From contig NZ_FNEB01000005.1 of the NCBI RefSeq assembly GCF_900100005.1, forward strand, positions 62,001 through 126,000: a stretch of DNA of 64,000 nucleotides. The letters run 5' to 3'. The notes under the pieces are model-generated. The model did no database searches. It was not told the origin of the DNA and saw only the letters and a program-made list of their open reading frames with translations. Both the position numbers and the translations under genes were made by a program. This document shows positions 44,401 through 53,128 of this stretch, one piece after another. The first letter of the stretch is position 1. Each line of letters opens with the position of its first letter. This stretch comes from Lutimaribacter saemankumensis (GTDB lineage: Bacteria; Pseudomonadota; Alphaproteobacteria; Rhodobacterales; Rhodobacteraceae).

Positions 44401-45933
44401 CATGGACGCCAGGGCCTCTTTCGCGTCTTCGACCATCGGCGAAAGGATCTGCTCCAGCTCTTCGATGGTGTAGCCGGCCGCGATCTGACGGCGGCGCAGT
44501 TCATCGCCGGTATAGATCGCCTTTTCGGTGACCTTGGCGAGTTCCTCGTCAAGTTCGGTAATCTTGCCGACCCATTCGCCAAAGGGCTGGCTGGCGGCCA
44601 GTTTGTCCTTGATTTCCGTGTCGTGATACAGCGCACCCTCGGCCATATCGACGGCCAGAAGCTGGCCCGGGCCAAGCGCGCCCTTTTCCTTGACCGTGCT
44701 TTCGTCGACGGGAACCATCCCGGCCTCGGACCCTGCGATCAGCAGACCATCGCCGGTGATCACATAGCGCATCGGGCGCAATCCGTTGCGGTCCAGACCG
44801 GCGCAGACCCAGCGGCCATCGGTCATGGCAAGGGCTGCGGGACCGTCCCACGGTTCCATCACCGAGTTGCAGTAGGAATACATGTCGCGCCATGCTTGCG
44901 GCAGTTCGACCGCCTGCTTGGACCAGGATTCGGGCACCAGCATGGTCTTGGCCATCGGGGCGTTGCGGCCAGCGCGCACAAGCGCCTCGAACACCGCGTC
45001 CAGCGCGGCCGAGTCCGAACTGCCCGACTGCACGATCGGCTTGATGTCCTCGGCCATGTCGCCAAACGTGGCGCTCGCCATGCGGATCTCGTGGCTTTTC
45101 ATCCAGTTGACGTTGCCCTTGAGCGTGTTGATCTCGCCGTTATGCGCCAACATGCGGAAGGGCTGCGCCAGCCACCATTGCGGGAACGTGTTGGTAGAAT
45201 AGCGCTGGTGATAGATCGCGAATGCGCTTTCAAAGCGATCATCCTGCAGATCGGGATAGAATTCGCTGACCTGCTCGGCCAGCATCATGCCCTTGTAGAT
45301 GATCGACCGGCACGACAGCGATGCAAGATAAAGGTTGCTGATCCCAGCCGCGGCAGCCGCCTTTTCGATGCGGCGGCGGATGACGTAAAGTTCGCGTTCG
45401 AACTGTTCCTCGTCGACGCCTTTCGCGTTCGAAATCAGGATCTGTTCGATCTCGGGGCGGGTGGCGTTCGCCTTTTCGCCCAGAACGTCGATGTTCACGG
45501 GAACATGGCGCCATCCGTAGATGTAGTAACCCATCCGCAGCACTTCGGTTTCCACGATCGTGCGGCAGGTTTCCTGGGCGCCATGATCGGTGCGTGGCAG
45601 GAACACCTGGCCAACCGCCATCAGCTCATCCTTGCGCGGCTTGTGGCCGGTGCGTTCAATCTGGTCATAGAAGAACGCGACGGGGATTTGCAGGTGAATG
45701 CCCGCTCCGTCGCCAGTCTTGCCATCGGCATCGACAGCGCCGCGATGCCAGATCGCTTTCAGCGCGTTGATTCCGTTTTCCACGACCTTACGGCTGGGTT
45801 TGCCGTCAATCGAAACGGCAAGGCCCACGCCACAGTTGGCCTTTTCCTCGGCCTCGGAATACAGGCCGTTTTCGGCCAGCCATTTGCGCTTGGCCTCTTC
45901 GCGGCGCACCCATTCGGCATCATACTTGGTCAT
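41404..45933 (-). CDS. gltB: Glutamate synthase (NADPH) large subunit
   Basis: 1509 residues, full length. A 33-residue propeptide precedes the class II amidotransferase nucleophile Cys34 (NCGVGLAV). The FMN-binding synthase domain contains the [3Fe-4S] cluster motif CIMVRQCQSNTCPVGVCTQ and SGHNGGTGASPATSIK. The C-terminal GXGXG beta-helix contains GSAGQSLGAF and ANDYVGKGLSGG. It makes glutamate from glutamine and 2-oxoglutarate. It is the third gene after gltD and the Spy-like gene on the minus strand. A very long open frame on the opposite strand is a codon-bias shadow. Confidence 0.98.
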   Translation of the reverse strand: MTKYDAEWVRREEAKRKWLAENGLYSEAEEKANCGVGLAVSIDGKPSRKVVENGINALKAIWHRGAVDADGKTGDGAGIHLQIPVAFFYDQIERTGHKPRKDELMAVGQVFLPRTDHGAQETCRTIVETEVLRMGYYIYGWRHVPVNIDVLGEKANATRPEIEQILISNAKGVDEEQFERELYVIRRRIEKAAAAAGISNLYLASLSCRSIIYKGMMLAEQVSEFYPDLQDDRFESAFAIYHQRYSTNTFPQWWLAQPFRMLAHNGEINTLKGNVNWMKSHEIRMASATFGDMAEDIKPIVQSGSSDSAALDAVFEALVRAGRNAPMAKTMLVPESWSKQAVELPQAWRDMYSYCNSVMEPWDGPAALAMTDGRWVCAGLDRNGLRPMRYVITGDGLLIAGSEAGMVPVDESTVKEKGALGPGQLLAVDMAEGALYHDTEIKDKLAASQPFGEWVGKITELDEELAKVTEKAIYTGDELRRRQIAAGYTIEELEQILSPMVEDAKEALASMGDDTPSAVLSKQYRPLSHFFRQNFSQVTNPPIDSLREYRVMSLKTRFGNLKNVLDESSSQTEIIVLDSPFLGNAQWARVQDAFNADMVEIDCTFASGPGALQKGLERIRAEAEDAVRSGAGHLVLTDQHQGADRVAMPMILATSAVHSHLTRKGLRTFCSLNVRSAECIDPHYFAVLIGCGATTVNAYLAEDSIADRIERGLLDGPLTEAVARYREAIDQGLLKIMAKMGISVISSYRGGLNFEAVGLSRAMCAEYFPGMTSRISGIGVSGIQKKAEEVHARGWKSDAVMPIGGFYKARKSGETHAWGAQTMHMMQMACNKASYQLWKQYSAKMQSNPPIHLRDLLAIKPLGEPIALEEVESITSIRKRFVTPGMSLGALSPEAHKTLNVAMNRIGAKSDSGEGGEDPAHFVPEPNGDNPSAKIKQVASGRFGVTAEYLNQCEELEIKVAQGAKPGEGGQLPGMKVTDLIARLRHSTKGVTLISPPPHHDIYSIEDLAQLIYDLKQINPRAKVTVKLVASSGVGTIAAGVAKAKADVILISGHNGGTGASPATSIKYAGLPWEMGLTEAHQVLAMNNLRDRVTLRTDGGLRTGRDIVMAAMMGAEEYGIGTAALIAMGCIMVRQCQSNTCPVGVCTQDESLRAKFTGTADKVVNLITFYAQEVREILASIGARSLDEVIGRADLLSQVSRGAAHLDDLDLNPLLITVDGAAEIVYDRNKPRNEVPDTLDAEIVRDAARFLEDGEKMQLQYAVQNTHRTVGTRVSSHIVRRFGMRNSLQPDHLTVKLNGSAGQSLGAFAAPGLKIEVSGDANDYVGKGLSGGIIVVRPPMASPLVASENTIIGNTVLYGATDGYLFAAGRAGERFAVRNSGARVVVEGCGSNGCEYMTGGVAVILGQIGANFGAGMTGGMAYLYDPDGLAQPLMNMETLVTCPVEVDHWEDQLKGLIEQHHAETGSRKAGDILQHWDAERANFVQVCPKEMLNKIPYPLTLEQGAIPAE

Positions 45934-45947
45934 GTCTGGCCTCCTTT

Positions 45948-46514
45948 TCAGTGGTTGGCATGGCCGCCGTGACCGGCGTGACCATGCCCCCCGGCATACC
46001 CGCGCTCGCGCGCATAGATTTCTTTCTGGTCTTCGGTCAGCATCGGCGTGACCGTCAGATGCGCGCGCAGGTGAACCGCGCGCAGTTCGGCAAGAGCGTC
46101 GGAAGACCGCTTCAGCATCAGTTCGAGCCGCTGCGGATCGGCGTGGCCCATGCGGAACATGTGGCTTAGCATCGCTTCGGCCTCCACATAGGCGCTTCCG
46201 GCCTTTTGGGCGTCGGCCTTCATCGCGTCATAGACAGCCTGCACTTCTGCGCGTTGCGTGTCCGACAGGTTCAGGTCGTCCGCGAGTTCGAGAATGTGCA
46301 AGGGCCCCGGATAACCGCCAAGTTCCGCCGGCAGCGCAAGGCCCCAGCCGCGGCCGGCAAGGATCGCGTCGACATCCTCTTGCGAAAGCGATGCGATGTC
46401 GCGTGCGTCCATTCCGGCATAGGGCGCCTTTTCCGCAAGGGCCGCAAACGGGCCCGCGCCGATGCCGAACCCGGCAATCGTCACGGCGATCAATCTGCGG
46501 ATGCTCTTGCGCAT
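45948..46514 (-). CDS. Spy/CpxP-like periplasmic metal-sensor-type protein with His-rich tail
   Basis: 188 residues. A signal peptide (about 1-28, cut after AALA) is followed by an all-helical region with LNLSDTQRAEVQAVYD and LTEDQKEIYARERG, the LTxxQ-type repeats of Spy/CpxP/ZraP proteins. The C-terminus HGHAGHGGHANH is a likely divalent-metal ligand. It probably buffers metal or envelope stress. It sits between gltD and gltB, close to both (14 and 33 bp), so it should be co-transcribed with glutamate synthase. Confidence 0.8.
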   Translation of the reverse strand: MRKSIRRLIAVTIAGFGIGAGPFAALAEKAPYAGMDARDIASLSQEDVDAILAGRGWGLALPAELGGYPGPLHILELADDLNLSDTQRAEVQAVYDAMKADAQKAGSAYVEAEAMLSHMFRMGHADPQRLELMLKRSSDALAELRAVHLRAHLTVTPMLTEDQKEIYARERGYAGGHGHAGHGGHANH

Positions 46515-46547
46515 GTCTTTCGTGGTCCCGTCTGAACGTTTGCCGGC

Positions 46548-47990
46548 TTATTCCGCGGCAACCGCGGCCGGTTGATTGAGATAGTCGAGGATCGCTTCGG
46601 ATGCGTCGCGCCCGTCACGGATCGCCCAGACCACCAGCGACGCGCCACGCACGATGTCACCCACCGCGAACACGCCGTCGAGGCTGGTTTTCCCGGTCGT
46701 GAACTCGGCCTTGATCGTGCCCCAACGGGTCACTTCGAGGCCATCCACGCCCCAGAGCTTGGGCAGGTCTTCGGGTTCGAAGCCAAGCGCCTTGATCACC
46801 AGGTCGGCATCTTCGACATAATCGGCGCCTTCGATCGGTTCGGGGCTTTGACGGCCTGTCGCATCCGGTGCGCCGAGGCGCATCTTCTGCACCATGACGC
46901 CTGCGACCTTGCCGCCTTTTTCGGTAAAGCCCTTGGGCGCGGTCAGCCATTCGAACTGCACGCCCTCTTCCTCGGCGTTCTGAACCTCGCGCTGCGAGCC
47001 CGGCATGTTCGCACGGTCGCGGCGATAGAGGCACTTTACGCTTTCGGCACCCTGGCGGATGGCCGTGCGCACACAGTCCATCGCGGTGTCGCCACCGCCG
47101 ATCACGACGACCTTCTTGCCGTTGGCGTTCAGTTCGCCGCTTTCGAACTCGGGCACGCTGTCGCCGAAATTGGCCGCGCGGTTCGAGGCCGTCAGATAAT
47201 CCAGCGCCTTGACGATCCCGGCCGATCCGGCGCCCGGGCCACCCAGGTCGCGGCTTTGATACACGCCCGTCGCGATCAGGACGGCATCGTGCTTGGCGCG
47301 AATGTCTTCGAACGAGATATCCTCACCAACGTTGCAATTCATGACAAAGGTCACGCCGCCGGCCTCAAGCTGTTCGTTGCGGCGCTTCACCACGTCCTTT
47401 TCCAGCTTGAAACCGGGGATGCCATAGGTCAGCAGCCCGCCGGCACGGTCATACCGGTCATAGACGGTGACCTGCACACCGGCGCGGCGCAGCATGTCGG
47501 CGGCAGCCAGACCACCCGGCCCTGCGCCGATGATCCCCACGCTTTCGGGGCGTTCCTGCGCTGGTTTGATCGGCTTGACCCAACCCTTTTCCCAGGCCGT
47601 GTCAGTGATGTATTTTTCGACCGATCCGATCGTAACCGTGCCATGGCCCGATTGTTCGATCACGCAGTTGCCTTCGCACAGGCGATCCTGCGGACAGATA
47701 CGGCCGCAGATCTCGGGAAAGGTATTCGTGGCCTGGCTGATCTCATACGCCTCTTGCAGGCGGCCCGTGGCGGTCAGGTTCAACCAGTCGGGGATATTGT
47801 TGTGCAGCGGGCAATGCGACTGGCAATAAGGCACGCCGCACTGGCTGCAGCGGCTCGCCTGCTCTTTCGCCTTTTCATCCGCGTACTCGGCGTAGATCTC
47901 GTGAAAATCGGTGCGCCGTTCATCGGCGCCACGCTTTTCCGGCATGTCACGAGGAACGGTTACGAATTTCAACATAGGTTGCTTGGCCAC
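46548..47990 (-). CDS. gltD: Glutamate synthase (NADPH) small subunit
   Basis: 480 residues. N-terminal [4Fe-4S] cysteines lie in CSQCGVPYCQSHCPLHNNIPDW and CGRICPQDRLCEGNCV. The FAD site is IGAGPGGLAAADMLRRAG and the NADPH site VVIGGGDTAMDCVRTA. It transfers NADPH electrons to GltB. The start is GTG at 47990 behind GGAGG; an ATG five codons in (47975) is less likely. The upstream AT-rich gap (47991-48211) should hold its promoter. Confidence 0.97.
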   Translation of the reverse strand: MAKQPMLKFVTVPRDMPEKRGADERRTDFHEIYAEYADEKAKEQASRCSQCGVPYCQSHCPLHNNIPDWLNLTATGRLQEAYEISQATNTFPEICGRICPQDRLCEGNCVIEQSGHGTVTIGSVEKYITDTAWEKGWVKPIKPAQERPESVGIIGAGPGGLAAADMLRRAGVQVTVYDRYDRAGGLLTYGIPGFKLEKDVVKRRNEQLEAGGVTFVMNCNVGEDISFEDIRAKHDAVLIATGVYQSRDLGGPGAGSAGIVKALDYLTASNRAANFGDSVPEFESGELNANGKKVVVIGGGDTAMDCVRTAIRQGAESVKCLYRRDRANMPGSQREVQNAEEEGVQFEWLTAPKGFTEKGGKVAGVMVQKMRLGAPDATGRQSPEPIEGADYVEDADLVIKALGFEPEDLPKLWGVDGLEVTRWGTIKAEFTTGKTSLDGVFAVGDIVRGASLVVWAIRDGRDASEAILDYLNQPAAVAAE

Positions 47991-48211
47991 GACGGGAGCC
48001 TCCGCTCAGATTCTTTCGGTCGCGACCGTTTAAACGAGTTCCGAGAGGAATAAAAGTAACTTTTGCTGACCTATTTTAAACATTTTGGGTGCGGCAGCGC
48101 AGAAAAAGAGTGGCGCAGGGCTGAATTTCGTTCCGTTTCGGACCTATTTGTGCGCTTTCCCTTTGTTTTGAAGGGCGCTAGCAAGGGGTGAAACCAACAC
48201 GGACTGTTCGC

Positions 48212-49015
48212 ATGACCCTGTTCCACATTTTCCTTGTCGCCGTGGTGCAGGGTATCACCGAATTTCTGCCGATTTCCTCGTCGGGGCACCTGATACTCCT
48301 GCCGGGTCTGACCGGGATGGAAGACCAGGGTCAGACGATTGATGTCGCGGTGCATGTCGGCACGTTGCTTGCCGTCATTCTCTATTTCTGGGCGGATGTC
48401 CGCATCGCGATTGCCGGCACCCCGCGGCTCCTGACCGGCAAGGCTGACACGCAGGGCTCTCGGCTTGCCCTGCTTTTGCTGATCGCGACGATACCGGCCG
48501 TCGTTTTCGGGTTGATCCTGAAAGTCACCGGCCTGAACGACGCGATGCGCGGCATCACGGTCATCGGCTGGACAATGCTGCTGTTCGGCCTGCTGCTGTA
48601 TTGGGCAGACCAGACAGGCAAGACCGAAAAGACGGACGAAGACTGGGGCCTGGGTGACGCGATCAAGATGGGGTTGTGGCAGGCGGTTGCCCTGATCCCG
48701 GGAACATCACGCTCGGGCATCACGATCACGGCCGCCCGGATGCTGGGCTATAAAAGGCACGACGGCGCGAAGATCGCGATGCTGATGTCGATCCCCGTGA
48801 TCATCGCCAGCGCAACCCTACTGGGGATCGAGGTCGTCGCCACGGCCAACGCACAGGCCGCGCGGGACGGCGCGATTGCGGCCGTACTTGCCTTTGCCGC
48901 AGCCCTGCTGGCGCTAAGCCTGATGATGCGGCTTCTGCGCGCAGTCAGCTTTACACCCTACGTGATCTATCGTGTGCTGCTGGGAATCGTCTTGCTGTGG
49001 ATCGGCTACAGCTGA
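48212..49015 (+). CDS. uppP: Undecaprenyl-diphosphate phosphatase
   Basis: 267 residues with about eight membrane helices. The two signature regions are EFLPISSSGHLIL with catalytic Glu and Ser, and LIPGTSRSGITITAARMLG with the phosphate-binding Arg. It recycles C55-PP to C55-P for peptidoglycan and lipopolysaccharide synthesis. ATG at 48212 is used; a GTG at 48188 would add eight residues. The stop is fused to the convergent NDUFA9-like gene (TGATCA). Confidence 0.96.
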   Translation: MTLFHIFLVAVVQGITEFLPISSSGHLILLPGLTGMEDQGQTIDVAVHVGTLLAVILYFWADVRIAIAGTPRLLTGKADTQGSRLALLLLIATIPAVVFGLILKVTGLNDAMRGITVIGWTMLLFGLLLYWADQTGKTEKTDEDWGLGDAIKMGLWQAVALIPGTSRSGITITAARMLGYKRHDGAKIAMLMSIPVIIASATLLGIEVVATANAQAARDGAIAAVLAFAAALLALSLMMRLLRAVSFTPYVIYRVLLGIVLLWIGYS

Positions 49016-49996
49016 TCAGGCGCGCAGGTTACGCGCCGATTTCTTGATCGCTGCATACTGCCCGGACGGACGGAACGACCACAGGTATTCCGGCAGTACC
49101 GCTTCGGTCGCGGTCGGCTGAATACCCAGATCGGCCAGACCCTTTGCATCCGTGGCAACGACATTGTCCACCGACAGGCTTTTGACCTGGTCGCGGGTGA
49201 TCATCGCGTTCTTGACCAGCCCGGCGGTCGCCGCCTGCCCCATGTCCAGGAAGAACGCCATGATCCGGGCGATCCAAAACGGAACGTTGACGATCGGACG
49301 GCGCCGCTGGATGACCTCGAGCATTTCCTGCATCAACTCGCGGAAGCTGCGAACATCGGGGCCGCCAAGCTCGTAAATTCCGCTGGCCTTGCCATCGACG
49401 CCCATCACCGCGGCGGCGGCCACGTCATCGACATAGACCGGCTGGAATTTCGTATCGGCCCCCACCAGCGGCAAGACCGGCATCGAGGCGGCCATCGACG
49501 CGAACCTGTTGAAAAAGCCGTCTTCGGGGCCGAACACCACCGACGGGCGCAGAATCATCGCATCGGGCATGTGGGCCAGAACGCCCTCTTCACCCAGTGC
49601 CTTGGTCTGGGCATAGCGGCTGGGCCCATCCTTGTCGGCCCCGATCGCCGAGATATGCACCATCCGGGCGACGCCTTCTTCGGCAGCGATGCGTGCGATA
49701 CGTTCGGCGCCTTCGTGCTGCACGGCATCAAAATTGTTCTTTCCACCGGCATCGAAAGTGCCCACGCAGTTCACGACCGCATCGGCACCCCGCATCACCG
49801 CGCGCACGCTGGCATCATCGCGGATGTTGCAGAAAACCGGCTCGACCTGGCCCGGTACACCATAGGGTTTCACATGCATCGCCTCATTCGGGCGGCGCAC
49901 CGCGACACGCACGCGCCAGCCGTCCTTGGCCAGCCGCCGCGCGATATAGCGCCCCACAAAGCCCGATCCGCCATAGATGGTGACGAGTTTCGACAT
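49016..49996 (-). CDS. Complex I NDUFA9-like NAD(P)-binding (SDR) protein
   Basis: 326 residues of the atypical SDR family. The N-terminal nucleotide motif is [15 protein letters not shown]; later [13 protein letters not shown] and [18 protein letters not shown] match the NDUFA9/39-kDa complex I subunit family. Alphaproteobacterial members can be stable accessory subunits of complex I or free oxidoreductases. It is next to uppP with no operon partner. Confidence 0.87.
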   Translation of the reverse strand: MSKLVTIYGGSGFVGRYIARRLAKDGWRVRVAVRRPNEAMHVKPYGVPGQVEPVFCNIRDDASVRAVMRGADAVVNCVGTFDAGGKNNFDAVQHEGAERIARIAAEEGVARMVHISAIGADKDGPSRYAQTKALGEEGVLAHMPDAMILRPSVVFGPEDGFFNRFASMAASMPVLPLVGADTKFQPVYVDDVAAAAVMGVDGKASGIYELGGPDVRSFRELMQEMLEVIQRRRPIVNVPFWIARIMAFFLDMGQAATAGLVKNAMITRDQVKSLSVDNVVATDAKGLADLGIQPTATEAVLPEYLWSFRPSGQYAAIKKSARNLRA

Positions 49997-50094
49997 GTCT
50001 GCCTCCGGCGAAGTAAATCCTGTGCGTTCCTACCGCCAACCGCGGCCCGGAACAAGGCGGTAGAAAGGAATCTGAAAAAACGCCAGAATCGCCG

Positions 50095-50123
50095 TTGACA
50101 GTGCTGCGCGTCGGGTCTAAACG
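50095..50123 (+). promoter_or_regulatory. Promoter of tRNA-Leu
   Basis: TTGACA (50095-50100) and TAAACG or CTAAAC (about 50117-50123) are 16-17 bp apart, just upstream of the tRNA. The strong -35 with a CTAAA-type -10 is common for alphaproteobacterial stable-RNA promoters. Confidence 0.6.
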
Positions 50124-50140
50124 CCCTGCTCACGACACCT

Positions 50141-50227
50141 GCCCAGGTGGCGGAATTGGTAGACGCGCTAGCTTCAGGTGCTAGTGTCCGTACGGACGTG
50201 GAGGTTCGAGTCCTCTCCTGGGCACCA
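50141..50227 (+). tRNA. tRNA-Leu (anticodon CAG)
   Basis: An 87-nt class II tRNA. The acceptor stem GCCCAGG (50141-50147) pairs with CCTGGGC (50217-50223), the discriminator is A and CCA is encoded (50225-50227). The anticodon arm CTAGC-TTCAGGT-GCTAG gives CAG. The long variable arm (TGTCCGTACGGACG) and the TTCGAGT T-loop are typical of leucine tRNA. No integrase or att duplication is seen near it. Confidence 0.97.
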
Positions 50228-50367
50228 TTTCCCGAATTTGTGATCATCCAGACCGTTCCGGCATTCTGCCGGGGACAAATATCCTTGCACCGCTGCTGGT
50301 GAGGTTGGATAACCCGGCAGACACCATGCAGGCCCCGTCAGGCACGCAAACGGCGCAAAGGACGATC

Positions 50368-50979
50368 ATGACGAACCATCTATACAAGAACGATCTGCCC
50401 GATGGCCTGGACCTTGGTCCGGTGGTGGCCATTGACTGCGAAACCATGGGCCTCAATCCCCACCGCGACCGGCTGTGCGTGGTGCAGATGTCGGGCGGTG
50501 ACGGCAATGCGCATCTGGTTCAGATCGAGAAAGGCCAGACCGAGGCCCCGAATCTCTGTGCGATGCTGGAAAACCCAGAGGTGCTGAAGCTGTTTCATTT
50601 CGGGCGTTTCGATATTGCAGCGCTCTACAATGCGTTCGGTGCGGTGACCGCCCCGGTTTACTGCACCAAGATCGCCAGCAAGCTGGTGCGCACCTACACC
50701 GATCGCCATGGCCTCAAGTTCCTGCTGCAGGAATTGCTGGGTGTCGACATCTCGAAGCAACAGCAATCGAGCGACTGGGGCGCATCGGCCCTGACCGAAG
50801 CACAGCTGGACTATGCCGCATCCGATGTCCTGCACCTGCATCGCCTGAAAGACGCGCTCGACCTCATGCTGGAACGCGAAGGGCGTACCGACATGGCGCA
50901 GGCCTGTTTCGATTTCCTGCCGATGCGCGCGAGGCTGGACCTGGCCGGATGGCCCGAGATCGACATTTTCGCCCATTGA
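50368..50979 (+). CDS. Ribonuclease D-like 3'-5' exonuclease
   Basis: 203 residues: only the DEDDy exonuclease domain, without the HRDC domains of full-length RNase D. Acidic residues are visible in AIDCETMGLNP, FHFGRFDIAAL and DYAASDVLHLHRL. It is expected to trim RNA, probably tRNA precursors. ATG at 50368 has an AAAGGA ribosome site, so the longer frame is dropped. It lies just ahead of the lptCAB genes. Confidence 0.9.
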   Translation: MTNHLYKNDLPDGLDLGPVVAIDCETMGLNPHRDRLCVVQMSGGDGNAHLVQIEKGQTEAPNLCAMLENPEVLKLFHFGRFDIAALYNAFGAVTAPVYCTKIASKLVRTYTDRHGLKFLLQELLGVDISKQQQSSDWGASALTEAQLDYAASDVLHLHRLKDALDLMLEREGRTDMAQACFDFLPMRARLDLAGWPEIDIFAH

Positions 50980-51019
50980 TCGCTGCGGATGACATATCGC
51001 GCCCCGGGGCTTGTGCGCC

Positions 51020-51625
51020 ATGAGTCGCCGGGACAGGTATTACCCCCACATGATGGCCTGGCTGCGGATTGTCCTTCCGCTGCTGGCCCTTGGTATCCTG
51101 TCTACGCTCTTTCTGCTTTCGCGCAGCGTCGACCCGTCGAAAACCATTCCCTTTGTCGCCGACGAGATCGAGAACCGCGTAATCGATCAGCAGGTGACCG
51201 GGCCGGTCTTCTCTGGTGCGACAGCTAACGGCGATCTCATTTCCTTTGTGGCAGCGACGGCAAAGCCGGACCGCACCCAGGGTGAACGCCTGCTTGCCCA
51301 GGACTTGACCGCCCATATCGACTTTCCGAGCGGATCGCATATGGATTTCGCGGCGAACGAGGGCGTCGTGAACGATCGTCAGCAGCAGGCGCAGTTGATC
51401 GGAAACACGGTCATTACCAGCTCGGCGGGATACAGGATCGTCACTGACAAGCTGACCACCGCCATGGACAGGATCGAGGCCGAAACTGCCGGTCCGGTCA
51501 CCGGAACGGGCCCTCCGGGGCGGATTGACGCGGGAAAAATGCAGATCGAAAGCGATCCGGACACAGGCAATGCCCATTTGCTTTTCACAAACGGCGTCAA
51601 GCTGGTATATGATCCGGCAAACTAG
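51020..51625 (+). CDS. lptC: LPS export ABC transporter periplasmic protein LptC
   Basis: 201 residues with one N-terminal membrane helix (LRIVLPLLALGILSTLFLLS, about residues 16-35) and a periplasmic beta-jellyroll (OstA-like) with ITSSAGYRIVTDKLTT. It receives LPS from LptB2FG and passes it to LptA. ATG at 51020; an upstream TTG frame is not needed. lptA starts nine bases after the stop. Confidence 0.88.
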   Translation: MSRRDRYYPHMMAWLRIVLPLLALGILSTLFLLSRSVDPSKTIPFVADEIENRVIDQQVTGPVFSGATANGDLISFVAATAKPDRTQGERLLAQDLTAHIDFPSGSHMDFAANEGVVNDRQQQAQLIGNTVITSSAGYRIVTDKLTTAMDRIEAETAGPVTGTGPPGRIDAGKMQIESDPDTGNAHLLFTNGVKLVYDPAN

Positions 51626-51634
51626 GGGGTAGCA

Positions 51635-52123
51635 GTGTCAGCCATTCGTCATGTCCTTGCCGTCTGCGGCTTGCTTTTTCTGGCATCTGTTGCGCAGGCG
51701 CAGACCACCAGTGTCGCCTTCGGAAACATGCAGCAGGACACCAGCCTGCCGGTCGAAGTCACGTCCGAACAGCTTTCCGTCGACCAGGAAACCGGTGTTG
51801 CGGTTTTCACCGGCGATGTGGTGATCGTACAGGGTGAGATGCGGCTTGCTGCGCCGCGCGTCGAGGTCATCTACAGCGAAGACCAAAGCAGCATTCAACG
51901 GCTCGAGGCCACCGGCGGTGCAACGCTGGTCAGCGGCGAGGACGCAGCAGAAGCGTCGCGGGCAGATTATGATATCGACACGGGGCTGGTCGTCATGACA
52001 GGCGACGTTCTGGTGACACGCGGCATCAACGTCATGACGTCGGATTACATGACGGTCGACCTGAAAACCGGGTCTGCCGAAATGCAGGGACGTGTGAAAA
52101 CCATTCTCCAGCCGCAGGAGTAA
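51635..52123 (+). CDS. lptA: LPS transport periplasmic protein LptA
   Basis: 162 residues. The start is GTG at 51635 behind AGGGGG. A signal peptide (about 1-22, ending AQA) is followed by an OstA beta-jellyroll: VEVTSEQLSVDQETGVAVFTGDVVIVQGEM, split over the family's first strands, then LVVMTGDVLVTRG. LptA forms the periplasmic bridge for LPS. lptB follows after four bases. Confidence 0.9.
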   Translation: MSAIRHVLAVCGLLFLASVAQAQTTSVAFGNMQQDTSLPVEVTSEQLSVDQETGVAVFTGDVVIVQGEMRLAAPRVEVIYSEDQSSIQRLEATGGATLVSGEDAAEASRADYDIDTGLVVMTGDVLVTRGINVMTSDYMTVDLKTGSAEMQGRVKTILQPQE

Positions 52124-52127
52124 CCCG

Positions 52128-52886
52128 ATGGCACGTCCCGAGCTGACAGTCACCGACGGCGATCTCGGCCTGCGCGTGGTCAACCTGCGCAAGAGCTACA
52201 AGAAACGGGTGGTCATCCGCGAGTTCAGCATGGAGTTGAACAGGGGCGAAGTTGTCGCCCTTCTGGGACCGAACGGATCGGGGAAATCCACGACCTTTTA
52301 CATGATCGCGGGGTTGATCACGGCCGAGGCCGGGAATGTCATTCTCGACGGGCGTGACGTGACCAATTTGCCTATGTATCGCCGCGCCCAGCTTGGTATC
52401 GGATACCTCCCGCAGGAAATGTCGATTTTCCGGGGCCTGAGCGTCGAAGACAACATTTCCGCCGTTCTCGATATCGCCGTGAAGGACAGGCACAAGCGTC
52501 GCGAACGGCTCGAAGAATTGCTGAGCGAGTTTTCGATCGAACACCTGCGGCGCGCACCGGCGCTGGCCTTGTCAGGCGGCGAGCGGCGGCGGGTCGAAAT
52601 CGCAAGATGCCTGGCGGCTGACCCCAAGTACCTTCTTCTGGATGAACCCTTTGCAGGCGTCGACCCGATCAGCGTCGGCGATATTCGTCACCTTGTCGCC
52701 GACCTGAAGAAACGCGGGATCGGTGTTCTGATTACCGACCACAACGTGCGCGAAACGCTGGAAATCATCGACCGCGCCTATATCCTGCACGATGGCAAGG
52801 TATTGATGTCGGGAACCCCGGACGATGTGGTGCAGAACGACAATGTGCGCCGCGTTTACCTTGGCGACAATTTCCGTATGTCCTGA
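52128..52886 (+). CDS. lptB: LPS export ABC transporter ATP-binding protein LptB
   Basis: 252 residues. Walker A GPNGSGKST, Q-loop YLPQEMSIF, signature LSGGERRRVEIARCL, Walker B LLLDEPFAGVDP and switch His in ITDHNVRETL all match LptB. It powers extraction of LPS from the inner membrane with LptF/LptG, which are not in this window. Ribosome site AGGAG precedes ATG 52128. Confidence 0.97.
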   Translation: MARPELTVTDGDLGLRVVNLRKSYKKRVVIREFSMELNRGEVVALLGPNGSGKSTTFYMIAGLITAEAGNVILDGRDVTNLPMYRRAQLGIGYLPQEMSIFRGLSVEDNISAVLDIAVKDRHKRRERLEELLSEFSIEHLRRAPALALSGGERRRVEIARCLAADPKYLLLDEPFAGVDPISVGDIRHLVADLKKRGIGVLITDHNVRETLEIIDRAYILHDGKVLMSGTPDDVVQNDNVRRVYLGDNFRMS

Positions 52887-52929
52887 AACGGCGGTCTGAC
52901 GCATGAACGTGATGTTTCATCGGTTTCGA

Positions 52930-52958
52930 TTGACAGCACCCGCCCGACTCGCCTCAAA
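52930..52958 (+). promoter_or_regulatory. Possible hpf promoter
   Basis: A consensus TTGACA (52930-52935) is followed after 17 bp by CTCAAA, a weak -10, within the 242-bp lptB-hpf gap. No gene is visible in that gap. Stress-sigma control of hpf is possible but I see no clear RpoH or EcfG site. Confidence 0.3.
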
Positions 52959-53128
52959 TGGGGCTATGACATTCTTGGGTTTTGCACCGCAACCGCGCAT
53001 GGCCTGTTCGCCAAGGCCCGGTCGGGAACAATCCGGAAGAATGTCTCTTCTCAGCATTCGGGCATAAACAAACCGGCCGCATTCCGCTGTCGGGAAAAGA
53101 CCCCGATTTGTCACGCAAAGGAGACAAG

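Noticed and set aside
41233-45972. A 1579-residue open frame on the plus strand opposite gltB.
   Set aside because: It is the mirror of gltB codon bias in GC-rich DNA: composition is His/Arg-rich, there is no ribosome site and no recognisable domain.
50141-50227. tRNA-Leu as a possible integration site for a mobile element.
   Set aside because: No integrase, no duplicated 3' tRNA end and no compositional break on either side.
52887-53128. Stress-sigma (RpoH or EcfG GGAAC-N-GTT) promoter before hpf.
   Set aside because: A GGAAC is present near 53024 but no properly spaced second element follows.
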